From: Verpa conica
Lineage: Eukaryota > Ascomycota > Pezizomycetes > Pezizales > Morchellaceae
Length of the DNA stretch: 64,000 nt
Assembly (NCBI GenBank): GCA_033030425.1
Contig: JAUFSD010000002.1
Coordinates: forward strand, 2,914,001-2,978,000
Direction: 5' to 3'
Below are positions 10,299 to 21,306 of this stretch, one piece after another. A program made the position numbers and the translations under genes. Numbering within the stretch: position 1 is the first letter of the stretch; each line of letters begins with the position of its first letter. The notes below the pieces were generated by a model. It was not told the origin of the DNA. It worked only from the letters and a program-made list of their open reading frames with translations, and did no database searches.

Positions 10299-11613
10299 CT
10301 ACTCTAACGTCGCCAGGTTCAGTGGCACTGAGCTCCCTCTCCCACTCCGATAAACTTTTGTCATTCCCGAGAATGGCCTAGGATCTGGTAAGTCTTGCTC
10401 CCTCTTAAATTTCCATCTTTTATCATCAATGACAATCCTCTTGCCGCCTGCCACTCCACCAGTTCCTCCTAGTGTGAAACTACTAGGGTCAATATAATTC
10501 CTACCCCCTGTTGGTGCTGATGGCGGTGGAGGCGGTGGCGGAGCTGCTGGCCTGGATGCATTCCCATTGGTTGTGGGCGGGGGAGGTGGTGGTGGGGGGG
10601 GGTTACTCCTCGGCGGTGGAACCCCAGGTGGCCTTGGTGCTGCGCCTGGGGGAGGGGGAGGTGGAGCGGAGCTAGGAGCACTGTATGTTGGGGTTGGAGA
10701 GGGAGATTTGCGAATTGGAGGGACCGGGGGACGTCCGGGTGCTAGTGAGCCAGGTGGTGGAGGTGGTGGAGGTGGAGTACCACGGGGTGGGCTAGAAGGG
10801 GAATTTTGCACTGGCCGTAGTGGGGCTGACGAAGCAGGCCTCTTTATAGGTGCTGGCGGAGGCTTTCGGATACCAGATGGTGCACTCGGGACAGAAGGAA
10901 TTGTCGGACGGAGAGCGGGAAGCCTTGGAGGAAGCCCTGATGGTTTGGGGATAGATGGGGCAGCCCGGGGTGGGGTTGTGTTGGTGTCTGATGTATCTGA
11001 GTATATTGAATCGCGGTTTGCTGTGAAAATAGTCAATTCTCTGGTCCAACCAGGACCAAGAAGGGTGGGGGAAGGGGGGAAGGGGGGAAGGGTTTATCGA
11101 CGCACCACCAGTATTAACGCCGCCTTTTGTACTCCTCAAAGTCGGCATACCCCCTGCAAACAGACCTGCCAACTGCGGCCCTGGTTCCGCCGGTGTATAG
11201 CTCCCACTGCTTGCCCTTGTCCTCGATGGAACACTAGGAGCACCTCCACTCGGAATCCTAGGCGCACTAGAACTCGGTACTCTTGGTGCGCCACCAGGAA
11301 CCGGAGGTGCTCCAAAACTCGGGGCTTTGACCGGTGCGGCATCAGTTGGTTTCCCAGCAACAGCGGGTGCACTACGATCATTCACTTGCGTGACTTTTCT
11401 AAGCTTGAATCCTTTCGTAATGTCGCTGTTTAGCGCGCCCTGGACTGGAAGGTTAGATGATGGGAGTCTCCTGTGTGTTGTTGGGGGGTATACCCTATTG
11501 CCAGTTGGACGGGGAGCAGGAGCTCCGCCGGGAGGTGGTGGAGGAGGTGGCGGGGGTGGGCCACCACCACCGAAGGATGGGAGTGGTGGTGGAGGGGGTG
11601 GTGGAGCTGGCAT
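10299..11613 (-). CDS. vrp1: Verprolin (WASP-interacting protein homologue)
   Basis: Two exons, 11613-11106 and 11020-10299, joined over an 85-nt intron (donor gtgcgt, acceptor ttcacag) give 409 residues. The join restores the conserved VNTGANRDS segment. The N-terminus is a polyproline profilin/SH3-binding stretch (MPAPPPPPPP). A WH2 actin-binding motif lies at about residues 59-80 (ALNSDITKGFKLRKV). The middle is proline-rich with many PPPPPPP blocks. The C-terminus carries the WASP-binding block (RWKFKREQDLPDPRPF, then YRSGRGSSVPLNL). The family stabilises Las17/WASP at endocytic actin patches and growing tips, so it fits with Spa2 further along. The start is the ATG before the conserved PAPPPPP. 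Confidence 0.92.
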
Positions 11614-12088
11614 CTTGGCAGCTGTGTTTCTGTAAGAATTTGTGAGGGTTAAATGAAGATAGTTCTTTGTATATCACAGAGGAAAGATGTTTGCAGAAAG
11701 GGGGGGAGGATGAGGTGAAGAAGGAGATGAGAGATGAGGGAAGTTGGAAGTTGTTGGATGTGCCTGGAAGCCAAGCAAGCAGGCAGGGCAAAGGTACGCG
11801 CATCTCGCCAAGCCTGAGCCGGTCGGGCCGGGTAACATCCGAGTCTTTTTCCATGTCAGATCACTCGCAGCATCTTTGGTATTTACATATAATACTTGGT
11901 GTTTAGAAACAATACAACAAGGGGTAGGAGTATCTGGGCGGTAGATATTATATTACGCTCAGTGGTTCACTTATCTAAAAGATGGTGCCTCCCTAAGTCT
12001 AGGTTTCCATAACACTGTAAACTAATTCGAATAATTCCCGCTTAAAACCCAAACTCGAAACAAAACGCCAATCTCCAGACCTTCCCTC
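11614..12088. other. Intergenic, verprolin upstream region
   Basis: Upstream of the verprolin ATG and downstream of the Ssu72 stop, both on the minus strand. It contains a one-mismatch copy of the dispersed motif (CCATG-N5-TCACTCG, 11851-11867). No gene is seen. Confidence 0.6.
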
Positions 12089-13538
12089 TTAAAAATATCC
12101 AACAGTCCACAATGCCGGCAAATTCGGAAACTTCTCTTGCCAAGCTGCTAAAATTTCAGGCACCCTCTTGTCAACACTATCCCTCATATAAGCTTCCCCA
12201 AACTTCTCCCTCTCTTCCTTCGCAGCAGCGGTTAGCATATTCGCCAATTCCAATATCCCCTTTCCTCCTACAACGGCTTCTTCGTGGTTATCCTTGATGT
12301 CTACGTTTATAATATGAACAAGACGGTTCAGTGGCGAATTACGGTTGAGGAGGTCTGCCTTCCATGTTAGACTATCCGCATTGCGAAAATAAAAAGTAAC
12401 AATGAAGGGGAATAGGAACCTTCGACGACAATATCCCAGCACCTCTCCTCACAGGTAATGACAACATCTACTACACCGTCCTCAACACCACCATCCTTCC
12501 TTGGTACTCCAACTTTCCAGTCCTGCCATCTTTCAGGGCTCCCTTTGATACGACGGTTTCTATCTAGCATACCGAGTAGACCGTTGGCCGTGTAGAGACG
12601 CGGGTCTTTGTGCTTAAGCTCTTGGTACATCTCATCGTAGGTGGTGGAGTTAAATGCGTAGATGTTAGGTTTATCGATTGATGGCCCGGGGAGGCGGACG
12701 GCGGAGCCGGTGCCGAATGAAATTACGGGGTATGACGCGAGGGAGAGGACGAGGTGGGCTTCCATTGAACTGTATAGCACGGAGTGGTCTCAGCATTTGA
12801 TTGGGCATATTATGGGGGTCATGGTGGCCGGGTGCGAGTTTGTGTTCTTTTTTGCTTTATTGTACGCATTTTTGATACAGCTTTGTTTTGCTTTTGGTGG
12901 AGAGAGAGAGAGAGAGAGCGAGAGAGAGCGAGAATAGAAAGAAAGAGATGAGGGGTAGGTGGATTTGAAAGTGCTGCGCATATCATTGCTTCCCAATCGA
13001 ACTGACCCCTCAGTTGGCCACACCTGATAGCCGCCGGTCGCCACCGAGACCGCAGGCGGCTAACAACCGCTTTTCGCGCCGTAGCACAGCAGGCTTATCA
13101 ATCTGGGTGTGCTCAACTTTGGGATCCCCGCTTACCGAAAGATGCAATACGCAATACTCGCCCCTCACCCGCTGGATGGGTAGCGAGTATCTCATCCGTA
13201 GCGGGGTAACTCATCCCACCCCCCCGCTCTCACTCATCCTAAACCATCCGCATTCATCTCCGCCTTTACATGAAATGGAAAATTTCTACAGCTGATATGA
13301 CAAGAAAAGGAAATCAAGGTAGGCGGAAAAAAATAGTCCCATCGCTGTCCGAGCATTATAGCTGATGGTAGCTGCTGAATCGGGAAGGAAGGGGGAAGTG
13401 GACAAACCGATTCTGATTACTAGCACAAACAGTACAAAATTTCAGCGGAAAATCTTTCTTTTTATCAACGCCATCGACAAGTGCTTGTGTTTCCGCTATC
13501 GTTGATGCCGGTGGTGGTGGTGGTGGCTGAGCTTGCAT
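12089..13538 (-). CDS. ssu72: Ssu72, RNA polymerase II CTD Ser5-P phosphatase
   Basis: Three exons, 13538-13408, 12769-12420 and 12354-12089, give 248 residues. The active-site loop is C-A-S-N-Q-N-R (CX5R) followed by SMEAH, as in all Ssu72 proteins. Further conserved blocks are [31 protein letters not shown] and [11 protein letters not shown], then [11 protein letters not shown] with the catalytic aspartate. The enzyme removes CTD phosphates within the cleavage/polyadenylation complex in the nucleus. Intron 1 is 638 nt, very long for this genome, and splits the codon of the catalytic arginine (cg|t). Intron 2 is 65 nt with a CTAAC branch site. The N-terminus ([10 protein letters not shown]) is proline-rich, longer than the yeast start, and is the least certain part. 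Confidence 0.93.
12899..12933. repeat. (GA)n microsatellite inside Ssu72 intron 1
   Basis: A run of gagaga with two gcga interruptions, read as a CT-rich tract on the transcribed strand. Confidence 0.8.
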
Positions 13539-15195
13539 CTTGTTTATCTTCCTGTGGCTGGCTGAAAATCGCCGAGGGGCAAATATCAGCGACTAGTTCA
13601 GGTACAAATTTATGTGTAGTGGATATGTGTGGAAAAATAAGTGGGGGGGATCAGAAATTTGCGTATAATTAGTTCTCTCCTCAGTGGCACTATAGTGACT
13701 AGGACAGCTCCAATATTTTAAGGCTCATCATGTTGGGTGTTTTGAAGAGGGGGGGGGGAGGGGAAGTATGAACAAGGGTATCGGAAACGCGAAGGGGGGG
13801 GATTCAGTCGCAATCGGGTGAATAAGAGAATACACACCTGTTAAGCAATAGGTGGATGATAGTAATTGATATTATTGTTACTGGTGTCGTTGATGTGTCG
13901 ATACTGTTGTCGTGGTTGCTCACGACGGTGATGGTGGTTGATGGTGGTGATGAAGCGACGTTTGTTTGGGTGGGAGAAAAAAATGAGGTTGAGGTTCAGA
14001 TTGCTGGCGGCAGAAAAGACAAGACAAGGTAACGATGTAACAGGGGTGGCCAAGAGAGCGACATGCCAAGACGACAATCTAAAAATAGAAGAGCACGACG
14101 ATGCACGAGGGAAAAAAGGCGTCTATCAAAGGATGCAAGCGAATGGACACGCACAGCTAGACGTGACCATTACAGAGGAGGGGAGGGGCCTATGGGGCTT
14201 CTAGCCAGGGGGACGGAGGGTGAAAGAATTGAGACGTGCTTTTGTTCTACTATATCTATATCTTGTTTATTGCACTATATCGTGCTCGGTAAAAGTTGGG
14301 GGTTTTGGGAGTGGGTAGATAGATTATTGCCCTCGGATACCATACTATGGGTGATCACAAGAGAGAGGCACAGACAGACACTACTATATTGTTATATTTT
14401 ATATATGGGTAAACGTTTCTTCTTGGGCCCTCCCAGGGGACTAGGGCAGTAGGGTTTGACTTGATCAGGGGAGTAGAGGGGAGAAGGGGAGAAGGGAAAG
14501 AGGGAGTGAGGGTAAATGAAAAGGAAAGGAAGGGGAGGTGTTCGTTCCCTCTGACCTTCCATCTAGCACGCAAGCAGCCAACCAGGCACGTAACGCTCTC
14601 GCGGGACAACATCAATCACTCAACCACTCAACAACCCTCGGATCGCTGGAAGACCCCTCCTTACTTCTGTCTGTCTCTGCTGCCTGCAGCGTGGAACTGA
14701 CCGTCTACTCTATCTGTCCTGCACCGCTGTGTCCCACTCCCCCACTCTCTCCGCTTTTCGCTGCTGGCCGTTACTGGCTGTTGCTCAAGGTCCCCAAACG
14801 ACACTTGCCTGCCTCTAGTACATACACATTACAGTACATACCATACACACTACAGTACATACATACCATACCATACACACATACGTCGCTGCACTGCTCC
14901 AGGTACAGACAGCACACAGCCACCCGTACACGATAACAATCAATCCTCCGATACCCAGACACTAGCAGAGTCGCGTTCTTGCTTTTAATTCCTTTCATTC
15001 ATTCATACGCTCTCTTGTTAGCCCCGTTCATCATACATAGCGTCCCACACTCCCCCTCCCCCGCCGTGATCCACCTTTCTCCCCACATCGTTATCCTCTT
15101 ACAACCCCCCTCCTTACAACTCCCCCCCCCCCCACATTCATCAACCTCTCTTTTCCCTCCTCTTCACCCCCCCTCCCTCTATCACCTCCATCAAT
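13539..15195. other. Long divergent intergenic region
   Basis: Shared upstream region of Ssu72 (minus) and the SH3 gene (plus). It holds an imperfect tacatac/acacac tandem patch at about 14820-14885 and a strongly C/T-rich tract at 15040-15190 directly before the SH3 ATG, typical of fungal 5' leaders. The short open frames show no codon pattern or motif that I trust. Confidence 0.55.
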
Positions 15196-17232
15196 ATGGC
15201 ATCTCCAGCTGGCCTTCCATCTCCACTCCCTCTAGGTCCTCCGGCTATTGTCTCTGGATCTCCTGCTGCTACTGCTGGTGCAGAGCGATCTCTTTCTACT
15301 TCTAACTCAGTCTCTGCTCGGAACTCGATGCTGCTTTCATCAACATCTGCGGCGGAGAAACGTCTCTCTACCGCTTCAAATCCATCAAGAAATCCTCCAA
15401 CACCTAACCAACCTCCTCTTGCTTCATCTCCTAGTCCTTCTTTCACTTTCACCCCTTCCCCAGCCTCTTCTCCACAGCCAGGTAAGCACCGTATTCCTTC
15501 ATTTCCTCCTCCGCAGGCCTCGAGAATTTCCATAATGTCGACTCTATCGTCCAATCGCGACTCATCCTTTCCGCAATTCGTGTCGTCTTTGTCGTATACT
15601 TCCGTCCGGGATTTTGCCTATCCTTCGCTGCATCCGCTGCACTATGGCCCCTCTGTTGCTTCGGGACTTTCTACTCCTGCTGGCTCACAACGCGGTTCCG
15701 AGTATTTTGAGAATATTTCCGGTGGTGGTAGTTCCTGGTTCACCGGCGGCGGCAGCGGGTACCGCCGACTTTCAGATCCCGCCCACCCTTCATTCGACTT
15801 TGCTACTGCCAGCGCATCTGGTGGAATAGGGTGGGGTGAATCATCGGCGGCAGCGCGACAAAGATCCACGAATCAGCCGCCACCTCTCAACTTTTCCGAC
15901 GGTCCGCCGTGGAGCGAGGACGAGGACCTGCAGAGCCCCGTGGTGGTGCCGAAACATAGAAAACACAAATCCTCCGCTGCGCACATGCAGAGTAGTCATC
16001 ATCTGAGGGGACAGAGTAAGAATGCCGTTACACCCAACACGCTGCAGCATTTTGCTACAGGGGGACATGGTGATGAGTGGGATGGGGATCGAAGATCTGT
16101 GATTGAGAATGGGATCGCTCCTGGAGGGGATTACTATACTACCCGCGCTGGGCGCCGCACGGATCTTGCCGGCGGGGAGCCCGGTGATGAAATGTATAAC
16201 CAGCAGGGCCCGGGGGAGGAATATGACCCTGATGACCCAGAAGATTATTCTCACCAAAATCATTATTCTGACGAAGATGGACACGAATACGACGATGAGG
16301 ATGAAGGGGAAGATTTTTACGATGAAGAGGATAGCAGGTACAGCAGGGATTATCAATTTCAGATTACGAGTCCGGATGAAGAGATGAGTGGGAAGGCTGT
16401 TGCACTGTTTGATTTTGCAAGTGAGAATGAGAATGAGCTCCCGCTAGCAGAGGGGCAAATTGTGTGGGTTAGCTACAGGCATGGGCAAGGGTGGCTCGTT
16501 GCGCAGGATCCTAGGACTGGTAGGCAAAAATTCCCCTGTGCAAGATAGCCTGAAGTTTTGGTACATGGGGTTTTGAGAATAAGGCAATTGGCTAGGATTG
16601 TTGCTAATGTGAATATAGGGGATACGGGCCTAATTCCCGAAGAATATGTTCGCCTTTTCCGCGATGCCCGGCCTTCATACCTCGATCGCATGGATCCAAA
16701 TACTTTGACACCCTCTTCTTCCGCAGCATCAGGGCCTTCGACGAGTGATCTTACACTAAACACTACAAACATCAATACCAATGGTCAGAATGCGCCTATA
16801 ATCACTACTTTCTCAACATCCTCCCAAGATGTTCACCCATACCCATACCAATTTCACTATGCTACAGATCACCCACCAGAACATCCACACCATATACGTG
16901 CTAGGAGCTCACCAGACTTCACAGGTGGCGAAACCCCAACAATCACTAGCAATAGAGAACGGATCGCTCAGCTACAGCGAGAACAGGAAAGAGCAGTAGC
17001 GGAGGAATCTTCGACGCCTAGAATGAGGAGCGGGCGGTTTGATGATGTAGGAGAAGGCTCATCTCAACCACGGCAACAGGAAAATGGAGATGGTCAAAAT
17101 GGATTGGGGGGTTTGCCTAAGCTGAACGGGGGTAGTGATGTCTACTATGATGCACCGGAGCGGCAAGGAGACAGTAGATCGGAACTGGATTTTCGGGGAA
17201 AAGTAAATGAAAGTAATCTGCAGGTGCGGTAG
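15196..17232 (+). CDS. SH3-domain adaptor, Nbp2-like
   Basis: Exons 15196-16519 and 16619-17232, joined over a 99-nt intron (donor gtaggc, acceptor atatag), give 645 residues. Joining is needed to complete the single SH3 domain at about residues 397-455: KAVALFDFASENENEL, then HGQGWLVAQDPRTG and, after the intron, DTGLIPEEYVRLF. This SH3 most resembles yeast Nbp2, an adaptor that brings the phosphatase Ptc1 to MAP-kinase modules. The N-terminal 330 residues are Ser/Pro-rich and disordered, and a very acidic Asp/Glu/Tyr block (about 345-385) precedes the SH3. The C-terminal tail is hydrophilic. The protein is much longer than Nbp2, so orthology is an inference from the domain only. Confidence 0.75.
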
Positions 17233-18061
17233 CAGTGTAAGGATGTCTTGATTTACTTTCTTATCGACGGGGTCATTTCCAATTCCATATATTTTGATAT
17301 TCGCTAGTTAGCTGGGATCGGCGCTGCCAGCTACCCTTTCTTTTACATTCGTTGTTTTTAACTTTTTGCTTTCAATTCATGCAAGGGCTGGATTCATGCG
17401 TTGTTTTATTTCTTGTGGCTTTTTTAAACTAACTTGGTATTATTTTTTCGTGTCAATGTTTTATTTCCCCTTAGCTACCTTGGTTTTATCCATACCCATA
17501 TCTATCCATTCGCTTTTTATATACCCCCATCATTCGCTACAGGTTTTGGTTTTGGCTTTTTTTCCATCGTCGCTTTCCATCGTTCTTTATTTTCTTCCTT
17601 CTTCTGCATGCATATGGGAGAATTTGGGACGGGGTTTCTTTCAATTGCGGGTTTGATGTGTAGGACAGGGTGCTGGGAGCAGACAGATAAAAAAATCCTT
17701 TGTTTGGGAGAAATTCTTCATCCTTTTGTTACAGGGCAAAAAAAACTAGGATCTTACAATTTGGCTCCCCCAAAACGTTGGGAGGTCTCTGTACTAGAAA
17801 CTATAAACATACATGTACTAGTACTCCTAAGACATTTAAAGGGTTTAGAGTCATTCCTTGCTTGAAGATACATGGGATATCACTCGGTACCTTGATACCT
17901 TACTCATTGCAAGTAGCTACCTTAGGCAGGGATTGTAAGTGATAAAATATATAAATCAGATAGAGTCTCACTACCATAGAGCCCCCGCCAGGATCATTAC
18001 TTACTTGAACCTCAACAACCATACTCATGATAGACGCCAGCTATGAGATTGGGTAATTTCT
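17233..18061. other. 3' flank of SH3 gene, T-rich
   Basis: A T-rich stretch with a one-mismatch copy of the dispersed motif (ACATG-N5-TCACTCG, 17870-17886). No gene is recognised. Confidence 0.5.
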
Positions 18062-18068
18062 AAAAAAA
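18062..18068 (-). terminator. Pol III terminator of the tRNA-Thr gene
   Basis: A run of seven Ts on the minus strand starting four bases after the tRNA 3' end, as expected for RNA polymerase III termination. Confidence 0.7.
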
Positions 18069-18072
18069 TTGA

Positions 18073-18144
18073 TGCTCCAGTAGAGATTTGAACTCCAGAT
18101 CTTCGCATTACAAGTGCGACGCCTTACCCCTTGGCCACAAGAGC
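18073..18144 (-). tRNA. tRNA-Thr (anticodon TGT)
   Basis: A 72-nt cloverleaf without intron. The minus strand reads GCTCTTG (acceptor), GCC...GGC (D stem), TCGCA-CTTGTAA-TGCGA (anticodon arm), TGGAG-TTCAAAT-CTCTA (T arm with the GTTCAAATC B box), CTGGAGC and discriminator A. Acceptor pair 6 is a T-T mismatch and pair 5 is T-G, so the 3' acceptor strand has drifted. The anticodon TGT decodes ACA. The T7 terminator argues that it is or was transcribed. Confidence 0.82.
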
Positions 18145-18938
18145 TGATGTGATGTTACCAACAAGTAGGATTATGGCTCCCTATTATAGCATCAAGTTAG
18201 ACTCAAAAAGGGTTCTTAACAACACCTAGTGAATGAGCTATAGTGAGATTGGTTGGGAAATCTGTAGAAGATCTTCCTATTGGCTGATTTCCTTTGAAGG
18301 ATTGAGTTATACTTCTGTGAGTAAGTTTCCCAATATAATACTTGTATTATGGTATTGGGGGGGGGATGGGAAGGGCTAGACAGCTGGGACCTGCGTACTT
18401 AATATAGTGTTAACTAAAAGACTAGCGATTCACTAGTGGGCTTTGGGAAACTAGTAGTTGTTTACAGGATTCGTTAGGTGGGATGGCTGATTGGTAGAAA
18501 TAATCAAGCCTAGAAAGTAGGAAGGGGAGCAGCAACAGAGAACTCTAAGACTAATTTTAATCGGGTATTTCTAGGCTAAAGATTAAGTTATGGCATTTAT
18601 TGGTTGGCTGTAACGTTGTAAAGGTACTATCAGCAAGTAACTTACTTGTTTCATTACTATCAACTTAGGGGGGCACTATCTTGTTTGTGAGGCTTGAAAC
18701 TCTTTTTCCAGGGAGCCATGAGTTTCTTTCTATTGGGCTTTACTTGTTACTAATCTTGTACTAATATAAAATCTGTGTCTAGAAAAAAATATAGCAGTCT
18801 TTAGAATTGTGAGTTCTACTCACACCTCGCAGTTTGACGATTATATATATAATATATAAGTTTTAAGAGCCTTTTTGGCGTGACATCGGGCAACTTGCAT
18901 TCGCATATAGAGGGGTCACTTTTGGTTTTAGGGTCTAG

Positions 18939-18955
18939 TCATGGGTACTCACTCG
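18939..18955 (+). repeat. Dispersed motif TCATG-N5-TCACTCG, copy 2
   Basis: Exact copy, followed by GTA, as in two other copies. Confidence 0.6.
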
Positions 18956-19142
18956 GTAGTGATAGACCAAGCGAAAAAAACGTAAGGGATCCTATTATTG
19001 TTTTTGCGATCGGAATCTAGTAGAAAAGAAGCTAATAGGTTCCTTCTTCACCGGAATTATAATAATAAGAAATTTAGCTATGCACTTATATTAGCTAGCT
19101 CGAGGGGCTGGTTATATGTGGATCACAACCAGAGGGCTAGGT

Positions 19143-19159
19143 CGAGTGACTAGTCATGA
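19143..19159 (-). repeat. Dispersed motif TCATG-N5-TCACTCG, copy 3
   Basis: Exact copy on the minus strand, preceded by AACGC as is copy 4. Confidence 0.6.
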
Positions 19160-19975
19160 GCGTTACTAGTCTTAATATCTGGTCCCTGGTCTGAGAGAAT
19201 AGACAACACCTCACCCAATCAAGAATTAGGTGTTTGCAAAAGGGTGTACTTTTCATCGATCCCACCTTCGATGACTGCGGGGAATAAGCCACGATGAGAG
19301 ATCGCCATGTAGGTAAGTGAAACCTCAAGTTTCAGGTTTGCCCCTCCCCCTGCTTAACATTTCTGTCAGGGAATAAATGTAACGGAGATACATGTGGTCG
19401 GCTTTTGGGAGGAGGGGGAGCCTGAATTTTCACCGGCGATTACTTTCGACTAGTCATGTCACTGTTATCTACCATTTTAGCCTTACCTATAGTTATATAT
19501 TTTCCTTAGTCACTAATTTTTGTTTTTCCTCCCCCCTCCTCCCCCTCCTCCCCACTATAATCTCGAACTTTCTGTATTCTCTCGATCACCAAACACAAGT
19601 ATGATTCACCTTTTGTTAATATTTGTCTTAGTTCTTCAAAGAGCCATAAAAGTGTAGGCTTTTACAACGAAACTACCTACTTCCGTCCTAAACCGCAACG
19701 ATTTAATTTTCCGATCTATTTTTATTATTATATATATCCATATCACAATTATATAAAAGAGGGGGTGGTGATTCGAGCCTGACCGTAAGTGGCGCGTGAT
19801 CAGCCTAATTTGGACTTGAGAACAGAGCTGCTGCAGGCTCGACTTAAGAAAGACGTTACACACCCAGGTATTGGCCTGTTGTACGTACTGCTCTAGCATT
19901 TTTCTCTCTCTCTTGTTTGAGTATAGTCTTTGGCGGGAACTATTATGATCAGGTGAGGCTGCATATTAGAAACGC

Positions 19976-19992
19976 TCATGGATAATCACTCG
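19976..19992 (+). repeat. Dispersed motif TCATG-N5-TCACTCG, copy 4
   Basis: Exact copy, preceded by AACGC and followed by GTAC. Confidence 0.6.
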
Positions 19993-21306
19993 GTACAAGT
20001 TGGGTTTTATGTGTTGAGGGAAAGCTTTCTAGAGAGCTAGCGGGAGAAGCCTCAAAAATTAAGCTGTAGCCTTTGTACAAATATAGAGGATTCTAGCACC
20101 TGTGGGAGAAGGATCAATAAATACCTCCTTCTACTCTCTACCTACATAATTAGATTTTACCTTTCACAGAGGGTATTTCAGGTAAGACTATGCCTAAAGA
20201 ATGGACCAGAGGGATCAGTTCCTGAGCAGAATCAGCGGTTTATGGAAGGGTAAATCTGTCAAAACCTATTTTACCACCGCTAGCGGTAATCAAAGTTTTA
20301 AAACCACTGAACGTTAGCATCTGTATGCCCAATTTTCACTGGTATCAGTATCTGTGCACTTGGTTTGTGCTGAGATCAGCATATTGAACTTGAATTTACT
20401 ATCGCTGGTAAAATATAAGACTAAATTATACACTACTTTTAAAGCCTATATTCTAATTTTAAATACAGAGCGCTGGGGTTTAGGTTAAGAATGACTTTAA
20501 AGAAGAGATAGCTAGTATTTGAATATGGATATGTATGAAGAGATAGAGGGAAGGGGTTATACTTAGTTTAAATTCCCTGTCCGCGCATATAACGGAGCTC
20601 TATAGCTATGAGGTTCTTGCTTCAAACGAGTATATGTAATATAAAAGATATAGTACTAATAGTAATTATGCGTATTATAGCACTATTTGAAAACCATTTC
20701 TCATCTAGAGGTGCTATTTTTGTGGGGTTAGACTTTGGTATTCTGTTTTAGGCTCTGGTACTCTCCCTAGCCTAGAGGACTCGTTTTGGTTGATAGTAAT
20801 CATATAATTATAAAGCTCAAAGCATAGTAGTTTAGTTATAAATTAACTTAGTCATCTTTCAATGCACCCTACATCCACTAGCCACCGATTCAGTACTGTA
20901 CTACACTCTGTAATATTGGTGCTCCTATTCATAGGTCAGGGAAGGAAGTAAATAAAATTTCCTGATAGGAGGTCTAAATACAAACTCAAATTACAAAAAA
21001 AAATACTAGAAAGCTCAAATACGGTCTACAAAAGACAATCTCCACCTTACTCCAAAACCCCATGAAAACCGTAACACTAAGAATCCTCCAAGTTACTACC
21101 CAATCATACAAAACTAATTAATGAGAATTTCTGTTTCCAACTTTTGTAGTTATACCACGGTAAATCGCAGATATTGAGGATGCGCTTGAGTTCGCAGATA
21201 TTGCCGAATAGAAACTTGGGGCTTTGTGTTTATGATCTCGCTGTTTTCTCGTACTGTCCCCTCGAACTAGTGGACGGTCTACCGATGTGTTAGTAGTCCA
21301 AACAAC

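Larger units (their letters stand above)
18145..21306. other. Gene-poor AT-rich region
   Basis: About 3.2 kb with no supported gene. It contains three exact copies of the dispersed TCATG-N5-TCACTCG motif (18939, 19143 in reverse, 19976), some pyrimidine tracts and AT-rich sequence. It may be old decayed repeat DNA, but no TE domain is readable. Confidence 0.5.

Noticed and set aside
10567..11433. Long plus-strand Gly-rich open frame
   Set aside because: It is the antisense shadow of the proline-rich verprolin exons (Pro codons read backwards as Gly).
18145..21306. Possible CRISPR-like or tandem array because of recurring short motifs
   Set aside because: Copies are irregularly spaced, on both strands and lack constant repeats. 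The dispersed-motif explanation fits better, and the organism is a fungus.
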